From CAYUEN01 sp964443745 (GTDB taxonomy: Bacteria; Campylobacterota; Campylobacteria; Campylobacterales; QNZT01): a stretch of 61,177 bases of DNA. Under the pieces are notes generated by a model. That model worked only from the letters and a program-made list of their open reading frames with translations, was not told the origin of the DNA and did no database searches. Shown here in pieces: positions 42,583 through 50,858 of this stretch. Each line of letters begins with the position of its first letter. The first letter of the stretch is position 1. The stretch covers positions 1-61,177 of the forward strand of contig CAYUEN010000008.1 of NCBI GenBank assembly GCA_964443745.1, written 5' to 3'. Made by a program: the position numbers and the translations under genes.

Positions 42583-45522
42583 ATGCGAATCTACAATCTC
42601 CACTACGACCCTGAAGCGGTGGAAGCGCTTCCCATCACCGACATCAATGCACATCAGAGCGTATTGATCCAGATTTTCAGCGGTCGCTGCGACAAAATTT
42701 GGCTCGATGACATGATCGGCCATCTGCGTTCGCTCTTTCCCCAAGCCGTCATCGTGGGTGCCACGACAGATGGTGAAATCCTTGGAGAAGAAGTCACGCT
42801 CCACCACACGGTCGTATCGATCACCGCGTTCGAAAGAAGTAGCCTCTCCTATGCACTCACTCCCATCTCCGCGGACGAAAGCTTCGCCGCCGGCGAACAT
42901 ATCGCCTTGCAACTCTGCAGCCCCACTCCCAAAGCGGTACTCCTCTTCACGGACGGCCTCCATTGCAACGGAGAGGAGTTCGTCAAAGGTTTCGCGTCGA
43001 TTCTGCCCCGCTGCACCATCGCGGGGGGAATGGCCGGGGACAACGCACAATTCAGAGAGACGTTCATCCTCGGCAACGAGGGGGCATTGAACAAAAGAGC
43101 GATCGGCGTGGCGCTTCATGGCGAAACACTACAGATTTTCAGCGACTTCAAACTCGATTGGTTTCCCGTAGGGAAAAAGATGAAGATCACCCATGCCAGA
43201 AAAAACCGTGTCTACAGTATCGACAATATCAAAGCGGAAGAGATCTACAAACACTATCTGGGAGAACGCGTCTACAAGCGGCTTCCAGAAACGGGAGTCG
43301 AATTCCCCCTGATACGGGAACAGAACGGAACGACGGTAACGCGCGCCGTCATCGGACGCAACGAAGATGGTTCGCTCGATTTCGCCGGAAACATCGAAAG
43401 CGGAGAATACTATCAGTTTGGACTCGCCAACACTCAGATGATGGAGCGTTCGACCAGACTTCTCTCCGAACGTTACAGCAGGGAACATATCGAAGCGATC
43501 TTCGTCTACTCATGTATGGCAAGGCGCCGTTTTCTTCAGCACGCCATCACGCAAGAACTCAAACCTTTCGCCCGTATGGCACCGTTGAGCGGCTTTTTCA
43601 CCTACGGAGAGTTTTACCACAACCATATCGAAAACCATCTTCTCAACCAATCGATGACGATCCTCGCGCTTTGTGAAAAGGAACAGACTCGCCAAAAGAG
43701 AGATTTCTTCCCCGAAGAGAGCCCGGAAAAGAGTGAAATCGACAGTTTTACCTCCACGATCGACGCGCTCAGCCATCTCATCACCGTCTCAACCAGTGAG
43801 TACGAGGCGCTCCGACTCCAGCAAAAAAGCGATCTACATCCTCTGATCACTTCCGGACCGGTCATCAATTTCAGAATGGATTTTTTCGAAGGAAGCCCGA
43901 AACTTCGGTATATCTCCCCCAATGTCAGCACCATTTTGGGATACAATATCGAAGAGCTTCTCAACAACCGTTTCAATCCGATTTCCTTGCTGCATCCGGA
44001 CGACACGAAAAAACTGATCCGCTCCTTCAAAAAAGCTCTGCGTGCCGATCTCATCTCTTTCGAATCGGACCTGAGAGTCTATACGAAACAGGGAAGGCTC
44101 TGCTACCTGCACATTTTCGCAGCCGTGGAGCGCGGGGCGAATGAAGAGGAAAACCTCTTCAACGGCTATTTCATCGATATCACCCAGCAGGTCAAATCGC
44201 AGCAGCATATCCGCTATCTAGCCTATCATGATCCCCTCACCTCTCTACCAAACCGCACATCCTTGAAAGGACGGCTGGAGGAGGAGCTCGCTCTTTGTAG
44301 ACAAAAAGGGCTTTACGGCACGCTTCTTTTTCTGGATCTGGATCGTTTCAAGAATATCAACGACTCTCTGGGCCACTCGATCGGAGACAAGCTCCTGATC
44401 GAAGTCGCCAGGGAGCTTGGCAAAACACTCCGCCCGGAAGATCATCTCTGTCGTATCGGGGGAGACGAATTCGTGATTTTGCTTCCGGAAATGGACAGAC
44501 AAAGTGCCATCGGCGTCACACGCGCCCTCTCCGAGCGGATTCGCAAAGCGTTGGAACACCCTTTTATGATCGAAGGCCACTCGCTGTATACCTCCACCAG
44601 TATCGGTGCGACGATCTTCCCCAATCCTCAGGTGGAGGGAATAGACGACATCCTCCGGCAAGCCGATACCGCGATGTACGCGGCCAAGAGAGACCCAAAC
44701 CATTTCCTGAAATTCTATCACGAGATCGTCTCTTTCGGAATCCACAACGGTCTGGCGATGGAAAACGACCTCAGAGAAGCGCTTCAGAACAACCACTTCA
44801 CCCTCCATTTCCAGCCGCAGGTGGATATCTCCAGCGGAGAGATCGTCGGTGCGGAAGCGTTGCTAAGATGGGAGCATCCCCAAAAAGGCGTCGTCTCCCC
44901 GCTGGAATTCATTCCGATCGCCGAAGAGACGGGACTGATACTTCCGCTGGGCAAATGGGTTCTCACCTATGCGTGTACCCGTATTCGCCATCTACAGGAT
45001 CTCGGATCCGAAACGCTCAGGAAAATTTCGGTCAACATCAGCCCGATACAGTTTCAACAAGCCAATTTCGTCGAAGAGGTACTCGAGGTGATCGAACGTA
45101 GCGGTATCGATCCCAAATTTTTGGAACTGGAGTTGACGGAGAGTACGTTGATCAACAACGTCGAAGATACGATCACCAAGATGCACATCCTCAAAGCGCA
45201 CGATCTGAAGTTTTCGATCGACGACTTCGGCACCGGCTACTCTTCGCTCAGCTATCTCAAAAAACTTCCGCTCGATATTCTCAAGATCGACAAATCCTTC
45301 ATCGACGAGATCGAGAAGGATCGCGACAACGAGACGATCGCGGAGACGATCATCCAGATGGCCAAAAACCTCGGTTTCGGCGTTATCGCGGAGGGGGTGG
45401 AGTACGAAGCGCAATTGGAACTGCTGCGTCAAAAAGAGTGCGACGCCTACCAAGGGTATCTCTTCAGCCGACCCCTTCCCTTTCTGGAATTCGAACGGCT
45501 GCTACGGTCGCAAAAGCGTTAA
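42583..45522 (+). CDS. FIST-PAS-GGDEF-EAL signalling protein
   Basis: 979 residues, soluble. FIST N and C domains (about 20-370) include VIVGATTDGEI, AGGMAGDNAQF and the Cys-containing FVYSCMARRRFL followed by LSGFFTYGEF. A PAS domain follows (about 400-535, LRYISPNVSTILGYNIEELL), then an intact GGDEF domain (RIGGDEF, 624-630, preceded by FLDLDRFKNIND) and an intact EAL domain (E758-A-L760, NIS, DDFGTGYSS, AEGVE). Both c-di-GMP synthesis and breakdown are possible. FIST domains are thought to bind small ligands such as amino acids. No Shine-Dalgarno is visible before the ATG, so it may be leaderless. It overlaps the convergent uvrA at the stop codons. Confidence 0.94.
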   Translation: MRIYNLHYDPEAVEALPITDINAHQSVLIQIFSGRCDKIWLDDMIGHLRSLFPQAVIVGATTDGEILGEEVTLHHTVVSITAFERSSLSYALTPISADESFAAGEHIALQLCSPTPKAVLLFTDGLHCNGEEFVKGFASILPRCTIAGGMAGDNAQFRETFILGNEGALNKRAIGVALHGETLQIFSDFKLDWFPVGKKMKITHARKNRVYSIDNIKAEEIYKHYLGERVYKRLPETGVEFPLIREQNGTTVTRAVIGRNEDGSLDFAGNIESGEYYQFGLANTQMMERSTRLLSERYSREHIEAIFVYSCMARRRFLQHAITQELKPFARMAPLSGFFTYGEFYHNHIENHLLNQSMTILALCEKEQTRQKRDFFPEESPEKSEIDSFTSTIDALSHLITVSTSEYEALRLQQKSDLHPLITSGPVINFRMDFFEGSPKLRYISPNVSTILGYNIEELLNNRFNPISLLHPDDTKKLIRSFKKALRADLISFESDLRVYTKQGRLCYLHIFAAVERGANEEENLFNGYFIDITQQVKSQQHIRYLAYHDPLTSLPNRTSLKGRLEEELALCRQKGLYGTLLFLDLDRFKNINDSLGHSIGDKLLIEVARELGKTLRPEDHLCRIGGDEFVILLPEMDRQSAIGVTRALSERIRKALEHPFMIEGHSLYTSTSIGATIFPNPQVEGIDDILRQADTAMYAAKRDPNHFLKFYHEIVSFGIHNGLAMENDLREALQNNHFTLHFQPQVDISSGEIVGAEALLRWEHPQKGVVSPLEFIPIAEETGLILPLGKWVLTYACTRIRHLQDLGSETLRKISVNISPIQFQQANFVEEVLEVIERSGIDPKFLELELTESTLINNVEDTITKMHILKAHDLKFSIDDFGTGYSSLSYLKKLPLDILKIDKSFIDEIEKDRDNETIAETIIQMAKNLGFGVIAEGVEYEAQLELLRQKECDAYQGYLFSRPLPFLEFERLLRSQKR

Positions 45523-48341
45523 GCCTTCTTTTTTCCGAGCTCTTTGGCGAGGTATTTTCCGGTATAGCTGCCGGTACGCTCATAACGCTCGGCCAGCTCT
45601 ATCGGCGTTCCCGTATCGACGATCTTCCCCCCTTTGCTTCCCCCTTCGGGACCCAGATCGATCACATAGTCGGCGTTTTTGATCACATCCATATTGTGTT
45701 CGATGACCAGAACCGAATTGCCAAGATCCGTCAAATGCTGTAGCACTTTCGTGAGCCTGTCCACATCCGCGAAGTGGAGACCCGTCGTCGGCTCGTCGAG
45801 AATGTAGAGCGTCTTTCCGGTGTCACGTTTGCCGAGCTCCTTGGCGAGTTTGATCCGCTGTGCCTCCCCGCCGCTAAGGGTCGTGGCGTTTTGTCCGAGC
45901 GTAATGTATCCAAGCCCCACATCCTGCAGGGTTTTGAGTTTCTGGTAGATCTTCGGCACGCTCGCAAAAAACTCGAGCGCTTCGTCCACGCTCATATCGA
46001 GCACTTCGGAGATGTTTTTTCCCTTGTAGCGAACCTCCAGCGTCTGGGCGTTGTAGCGGCTGCCTCCGCACGCGTCGCACTTGACCATGATGTCGGGCAG
46101 AAAATGCATTTCGATCTTGATCTCTCCCTCGCCCTGGCATTTTTCGCAACGCCCCCCTTTGACGTTGAAACTGAAACGCCCGATTTTGTAGCCGCGGATC
46201 TGGGCCTCTTTCGTCTTGGCGAAAAGCCCTCTGATCTCGTCCATCACCCCGGTATAGGTGGCGGGGTTGCTGCGGGGAGTTCTGCCGATCGGACTTTGAT
46301 CGAGATAGATCACCTTATCCAACTGTTCGAGTCCGATGCACTCCACACCCGCCACTTTCTTCACCTTTCGGGCGTGGTTGAGCAACTCTTTCGCCACGGG
46401 CAGCAGCGTCTGCAGGATCAAAGAGCTCTTTCCGCTGCCGCTGACGCCGGTGATCGCGACGAAATTGCCCAGCGGAATCTTCACATCGAGGTTTTGGATG
46501 TTGTGGATCGTCACGTTTTTGAGTTCGATCCACGTTTTTTGGGGACGTGCGCGGTAGTAGTCTATTCTTCTGCGCCCGTAGAGGTAGTCGGCCGTGAGGG
46601 TTTTGGCTTTTTTGAGCTCCTCCAGCGTCCCGCTGAAGATGATCTCTCCACCCTCTCTGCCCGCTCTGGGACCGATATCGACGATGAAATCGGCCGCTTC
46701 GATCGTCTCCTTGTCGTGTTCGACGACGATCACGCTGTTTCCTTTCCGCTGCAGACTCTTGAGGGTGCGAATCAATCTGAGGGTATCGCGTTCATGCAGT
46801 CCGATACTCGGCTCGTCCAATACGTACATCACGCCGGTCAAACCGCTGCCGATCTGCGAAGCGATCCGGATACGCTGCGCTTCGCCCCCGCTGATGGTCC
46901 GGGCGTCTCGCCCGAGCGTGAGGTATCCCAGCCCCACATCGTGGAGAAAGAAGAGCCGTTCGTTGATCTCTTTCAGAATCGGGGCGGCGATCATCTTCTG
47001 CTGGGCCGAAAGATAGGCGAACCGCTCTTCGTCCGAAAAGAATCGCGTCGCATCTTCGATCGGCATATCGAGAATATCCGCGATACCGCAACCGGCGACT
47101 TTGACCGCGAGCGATTCGGGCTTTAGGCGGTGGCCGCCGCAGGCGTCGCACACCTTTTCGCTCATGTATTCGTTGATCTCCTTCTCGTCCTTGAGCATCG
47201 TGTAAGCGATTTTGACGACCCCTTCGAAACGGCGTTTGAGACGATGCCGTTTCCATGTGAAGTGCGCCTCTTCCACACCGCCGTGCAAAATCGCCTTTTT
47301 CTGGTGTTCGGGTAGTTTTTCGAACGGAATCGTCGTATCGATCCCCGCCGCTTCGCAGAAGGCTTTGAGAAATTTGAAATAATACCCCTTGTTGAATCCG
47401 TAGAGGAGTTTGACCGCCCCCTCCTCGATACTGAGACTCTCGTCGATGATTTTGCCAAGATCGAGCGAATACCGGATCCCCAGCCCGTCGCAAACCGGAC
47501 ACGCCCCTTTGGGGGAGTTGAACGAAAAAGAGAGAGGCTCGAGCGGTTCGAAGGAGATCTTGCACTCAAAACACGCCAGATGTTCGCTGTAGTGGATATG
47601 GCGTCGGGGCGCCCCCACCTCCTCGGCGTTGAGAATCTCCACCTCCAACTCACCGTAACTCTCCTTCAGCGCCTTTTCGACATCTTCGGCGATACGCTGG
47701 CGACTTTCGGGTCTGAGAACGACCCGGTCGATTACCACCTTGATCGTGTGTTTTTTCGTTTTGCCCAACTCTATCTCTTCATCCAGACGTACCATCACAC
47801 CGTCGATCATCGCCCGCACATACCCTTTGTGGCGAAGCGATTCGAGCAGATCGGCGAAACTTCCTTTCTTCTCTCTCACCAGCGGCGCGGTGAGAACCAG
47901 CTTCGAGCCTTCCGGAAGCAGCATGACCTGCTCGATGATATCGCTCGCGCTCATCTGGGAGATCGGCTTACCGCATTTGTGACAATACTGCTTTCCGACC
48001 CTGGCGTACAACAGCCTCAGATAGTCGTAGATCTCCGTGATCGTCCCGACGGTGGAGCGGGGGTTTTTGGAGGTGGTCTTCTGGTCGATCGCGATGGCGG
48101 GTGTTAGTCCTTCGATCTTGTCCACATCCGGTTTGCCTATTCTATCCAGAAACTGTCTGGCGTAGCTGGAGAGCGACTCTATGTAGCGACGCTGCCCCTC
48201 CGCGTAGAGGGTATCGAACGCCAGTGTACTCTTTCCGCTACCGCTGATGCCGGTAAATACCACCAGTCTGTTTTTCGGAATCTCCAGATCGATCGATTTG
48301 AGATTGTGCTCCCTGGCACCGAAGATTTTGATTTTCTCCAT
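45519..48341 (-). CDS. uvrA: excinuclease ABC subunit A
   Basis: 940 residues. There are two ABC modules, with GISGSGKSTLAF near residue 31 and GVSGSGKSSLIL near residue 635. The zinc-finger Cys pairs are CDACGG with upstream Cys, and CEKCQGEGEIKIEM followed by CDACGG. The signatures are TISGGEAQRIRIA and TLSGGEAQRIKLA. It finds DNA damage and loads UvrB in nucleotide excision repair. The ATG at 48341, with GGAGG seven bases up, is preferred over a GTG at 48347 that overlaps the upstream gene. Confidence 0.98.
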   Translation of the reverse strand: MEKIKIFGAREHNLKSIDLEIPKNRLVVFTGISGSGKSTLAFDTLYAEGQRRYIESLSSYARQFLDRIGKPDVDKIEGLTPAIAIDQKTTSKNPRSTVGTITEIYDYLRLLYARVGKQYCHKCGKPISQMSASDIIEQVMLLPEGSKLVLTAPLVREKKGSFADLLESLRHKGYVRAMIDGVMVRLDEEIELGKTKKHTIKVVIDRVVLRPESRQRIAEDVEKALKESYGELEVEILNAEEVGAPRRHIHYSEHLACFECKISFEPLEPLSFSFNSPKGACPVCDGLGIRYSLDLGKIIDESLSIEEGAVKLLYGFNKGYYFKFLKAFCEAAGIDTTIPFEKLPEHQKKAILHGGVEEAHFTWKRHRLKRRFEGVVKIAYTMLKDEKEINEYMSEKVCDACGGHRLKPESLAVKVAGCGIADILDMPIEDATRFFSDEERFAYLSAQQKMIAAPILKEINERLFFLHDVGLGYLTLGRDARTISGGEAQRIRIASQIGSGLTGVMYVLDEPSIGLHERDTLRLIRTLKSLQRKGNSVIVVEHDKETIEAADFIVDIGPRAGREGGEIIFSGTLEELKKAKTLTADYLYGRRRIDYYRARPQKTWIELKNVTIHNIQNLDVKIPLGNFVAITGVSGSGKSSLILQTLLPVAKELLNHARKVKKVAGVECIGLEQLDKVIYLDQSPIGRTPRSNPATYTGVMDEIRGLFAKTKEAQIRGYKIGRFSFNVKGGRCEKCQGEGEIKIEMHFLPDIMVKCDACGGSRYNAQTLEVRYKGKNISEVLDMSVDEALEFFASVPKIYQKLKTLQDVGLGYITLGQNATTLSGGEAQRIKLAKELGKRDTGKTLYILDEPTTGLHFADVDRLTKVLQHLTDLGNSVLVIEHNMDVIKNADYVIDLGPEGGSKGGKIVDTGTPIELAERYERTGSYTGKYLAKELGKKKA

Positions 48342-48343
48342 CT

Positions 48344-49081
48344 TCACCCCTCCATCAGTTTTTCGACGATCAGCGCCACGATGACGAAATTGAGCACCAA
48401 AATCATGTTTTTGTGGCGTTTGGGATCGGTTTTGTGCGCCAGATGGATCCCCGTGAAGACGCCAATCAGAGAGCTTACGCCCACTATCGTTCCGTAGAGG
48501 AGGTTGATGTTACCGTAGGCGTAGTGGCTGAGAAAACCGAATATCGAAGAGAAGATCACGAAAAAGAGCCCCGCCGATACCGCTTGTTTGATATGGTAGT
48601 GCAAAAAGCCCACCAGAATGGGCGTCAGCAGAACCGATCCCCCCACACCCACACTCGCGGAAAGCAGTCCGATTCCGACTCCGATCACAAAAAAGAGCGG
48701 CTTGTTCTCGATCGGTTCGCGATGCGGTTCGGCCGAAGAGTGGAAAAAGCGGTAGATCGCGAAAAGCACGATCGAAAGAAAGATATAGGTAAGTGTTTCT
48801 GAAGAGAGGCTCTCCACCACGTAGCCGCTACCGAGTGCTCCCACCGCTCCCCCGATCCCGACGAAGATCAACGGGCCGATGACGAGCGTCCCTCTCTTGA
48901 AGTTGAGATAGGATCCCACCAGCGAGCTGAAAACCATCTGGACGATCGAAATGCCGATCGCCTCTTTGATACCGATTCCCAGATGCAGCAGTACCGGCAC
49001 GAGAATCGTGCCGCCCCCCACCCCGAAAAAACCGGAGATCGCCCCTACCGCGACTCCGATCAGCATAAGTGCAATAATCAA
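48344..49081 (-). CDS. TauE/SafE (TSUP) family membrane transporter
   Basis: 245 residues with about eight membrane helices and the two-fold repeat of the family: GAISGFFGVGGGTILVPVL at the start and GLLSASVGVGGSVLLTPIL in the second half. Members are proposed to move sulfite, sulfonates or other sulfur anions; the substrate cannot be read from sequence. The start is TTG with AAGGA five bases upstream. The gene ends two bases before the uvrA ATG, so the two are probably co-transcribed. Confidence 0.9.
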   Translation of the reverse strand: MIIALMLIGVAVGAISGFFGVGGGTILVPVLLHLGIGIKEAIGISIVQMVFSSLVGSYLNFKRGTLVIGPLIFVGIGGAVGALGSGYVVESLSSETLTYIFLSIVLFAIYRFFHSSAEPHREPIENKPLFFVIGVGIGLLSASVGVGGSVLLTPILVGFLHYHIKQAVSAGLFFVIFSSIFGFLSHYAYGNINLLYGTIVGVSSLIGVFTGIHLAHKTDPKRHKNMILVLNFVIVALIVEKLMEG

Positions 49082-49134
49082 ATATTTCCTTCGTTTTTAA
49101 TCAGATATTTTATCGTATTGATAGTTAAATAGTG

Positions 49135-49140
49135 TATAAT
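49135..49140 (+). promoter_or_regulatory. -10 element for fliN
   Basis: A consensus TATAAT, preceded directly by TG, lies 30 bases before the fliN ATG in an AT-rich divergent gap. No clear -35, sigma-54 or sigma-28 box is seen. Confidence 0.5.
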
Positions 49141-49169
49141 AAATCCAACCAAGAATCAAGTGGGAGCAT

Positions 49170-49466
49170 ATGGATACCAAGACAGAACAGGAACATTCGG
49201 TCAACTACGAAAAGCTGATGGATATCTCCGTGGAGTTGGTCACGGAACTCGGCTCGACGACATTGGCGATGGAGGAGTTTCTCAAACTCACCAAAGGATC
49301 GGTCATCGATCTGCAAAAACCGGCCGGAGAGAGTGTGGAGCTCTACGTCAACAACAAGATCGTCGGCAAAGGGGAGGTGATGGTCTACGAAAACAATCTC
49401 GCCGTCAGAATCAACGAAATCCTCGATTCCAACGCGATCATCCAATACTTCAAAAAAGAGCTCTGA
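49170..49466 (+). CDS. fliN: flagellar motor switch protein FliN
   Basis: 98 residues, a SpoA-domain protein: LMDISVELVTELGSTTLAMEEFL, then SVIDLQKPAGESVELYVNNKIVGKGEVMVYENNLAVRI. This is FliN rather than the longer FliY of some relatives. It forms the lower ring of the motor C-ring and helps dock export cargo. GGGAG precedes the ATG. The stop shares one base with the next start (TGATG). Confidence 0.95.
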   Translation: MDTKTEQEHSVNYEKLMDISVELVTELGSTTLAMEEFLKLTKGSVIDLQKPAGESVELYVNNKIVGKGEVMVYENNLAVRINEILDSNAIIQYFKKEL

Positions 49467-50365
49467 TGCGACTGCTTGCCTTTTTGCTGCTGACATTGCA
49501 GTTTCTCTACGGTGCCAACGTCGTCAACTACAACCTCTACGAGCGTGAAAACCGCCTCGATCTGATGCTCTCGTTCGACGACGCCTACAAAGGACGCATC
49601 ACCAGACGTACCGAAGGAAAACATACCATTCTCCAACTCGAAGGGGCACACATCTCCCAAAAGATCGTCAAACATCCCCGTGTCTCTTTCGTCGGAGAGC
49701 TCCGTCTCGTTCCTTACCAAAACCGTCTGATGATCGAGATCGTAGCGGACGATGCCGTGAAAATCGCCGCCTCCAAAACGATCGATCAGTATGGCTTGCG
49801 TATCCGAATCACGCCGGTATACACCTCCTCCAACACGAACGCAAAAGAGCAAAAAGCGGTCGAAAATCCTCTCTTTTCCAAACGCGAAAAGCCTCTGCAA
49901 GAGAGAGAGGATAAAAACGCCGTAGAAGGTACGTTACAAAACATTACGAAAAAAGACCATGGAATGCAGCAGGCTTATTTGAAAGTAATCGCCGTACTGG
50001 CGGGATTGCTGCTTTTTCTCTATCTGCTCAAGAAGATGATGAAGACGGAAAAAACCGAAAGAAGCTGGCTCTTTCCAGTGGGTAAAAAGGAGAAATCTCC
50101 AGTCCATGTCGTCTATCAAAAATCACTCGATACACGCAACCGCGTCGCTCTGATCGGATACAAAGGGTATCTCTATCTGGTATTGCTGGGAGTCAACAAC
50201 GTGCTTCTGGACAAGTTCAGAGAAGATCATGCTCCGGACAAGGAGGAGTTCGAGGAGTTGCTACAGAAAAACAGCGACAAACTGGAGAGTTTCATTCGTC
50301 TCAAAAACGAAAAGCTTGACGCCTACAAAAAGAAGGTGGGGCAAGAGTTTTCCAGACTGCATTGA
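49466..50365 (+). CDS. fliO: FliO-like flagellar export component with a large periplasmic domain
   Basis: 299 residues: a signal-like N-terminus (RLLAFLLLTLQFLYGA), a beta-rich periplasmic region of about 120 residues, a membrane helix (about 170-190, LKVIAVLAGLLLFLYLLKKM), and a cytoplasmic end with VALIGYKGYLYLVLLGVNNVLLDKF. That last block resembles the FliO pattern of a short beta domain after the helix. Epsilon FliO proteins are known to carry an extra periplasmic part. Identification rests on this layout and on coupling to fliN. An alternative is an AMIN-like envelope protein. Confidence 0.7.
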   Translation: MRLLAFLLLTLQFLYGANVVNYNLYERENRLDLMLSFDDAYKGRITRRTEGKHTILQLEGAHISQKIVKHPRVSFVGELRLVPYQNRLMIEIVADDAVKIAASKTIDQYGLRIRITPVYTSSNTNAKEQKAVENPLFSKREKPLQEREDKNAVEGTLQNITKKDHGMQQAYLKVIAVLAGLLLFLYLLKKMMKTEKTERSWLFPVGKKEKSPVHVVYQKSLDTRNRVALIGYKGYLYLVLLGVNNVLLDKFREDHAPDKEEFEELLQKNSDKLESFIRLKNEKLDAYKKKVGQEFSRLH

Positions 50366-50377
50366 AAAGCAGTCCGG
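50352..50377. terminator. possible terminator hairpin between the FliO-like and Sel1-like genes
   Basis: CCAGACTGC (50352-50360) and GCAGTCCGG (50369-50377) can pair with one mismatch around an eight-base loop, at the 3' end of the FliO-like gene. The following T run is weak, so the call is tentative. Confidence 0.35.
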
Positions 50378-50386
50378 CGAAGTTTC

Positions 50387-50671
50387 TTAGTAGGAGGTGA
50401 CGGTCGCGATTTCTGGCTGCTCACCCGTCAACGCTTTGGAAGCTCTGTCGAACCAGTAGGAAGCCATTTCCCGATCTTTCTTTACACCGTATCCGTTGTT
50501 GTAGAGTACGCCCAGGTTCTGCTGTGCGATCGGATCTCCCGCTTCGGCCGCCCTTTTGAACGCCTCAAAAGCCGTCTTGAAGTCTCCCTTTTCCACCGCT
50601 TCCATCCCCTTTTCGAGATCACCGGCGAAAAGCATTGCGACACAACCGATAAGCAAAACAATACTTTTCAT
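50387..50671 (-). CDS. small secreted Sel1-repeat protein
   Basis: 94 residues: a signal peptide (about 1-16, KSIVLLIGCVAMLFAG), then about two TPR/Sel1-type helices with FKRAAEAGDPIAQQNLGVLYNNGYGVKKD and ASYWFDRASKA. Such repeats mediate protein contacts; short secreted versions are common in Campylobacterota and their partners are usually unknown. Cys10 could serve as a lipobox, but LLIGC is a weak match. A TATAAT at 50699-50704 (minus strand) and a GAGG before the ATG support expression. Confidence 0.85.
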   Translation of the reverse strand: MKSIVLLIGCVAMLFAGDLEKGMEAVEKGDFKTAFEAFKRAAEAGDPIAQQNLGVLYNNGYGVKKDREMASYWFDRASKALTGEQPEIATVTSY

Positions 50672-50798
50672 ATTTTTCCTCTTTTTTTGAATATATTGAT
50701 TATAACACCTATCGATTGAAACTATTCAATATTCCGGAGAAAACGATAGGCTCATTATCTTCTATATCGACAATTTTTCAAATTCTTTATACAAGTTG

Positions 50799-50826
50799 TA
50801 AAAAAATTCAAGATTTTACCGATATT
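50799..50826 (+). promoter_or_regulatory. FliA (sigma-28)-type promoter of the histidine kinase gene
   Basis: TAAA (50799-50802), 15 bases, then ACCGATATT (50818-50826) closely follow the sigma-28 consensus TAAA-N15-GCCGATAA with exact spacing. It lies about 33 bases before the kinase ATG. A motif match only; no other strong promoter is seen in the 187-base gap. Confidence 0.5.
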
Positions 50827-50858
50827 TCCCTAAAACAATCAAAAAAAGAGTGTCGGTT

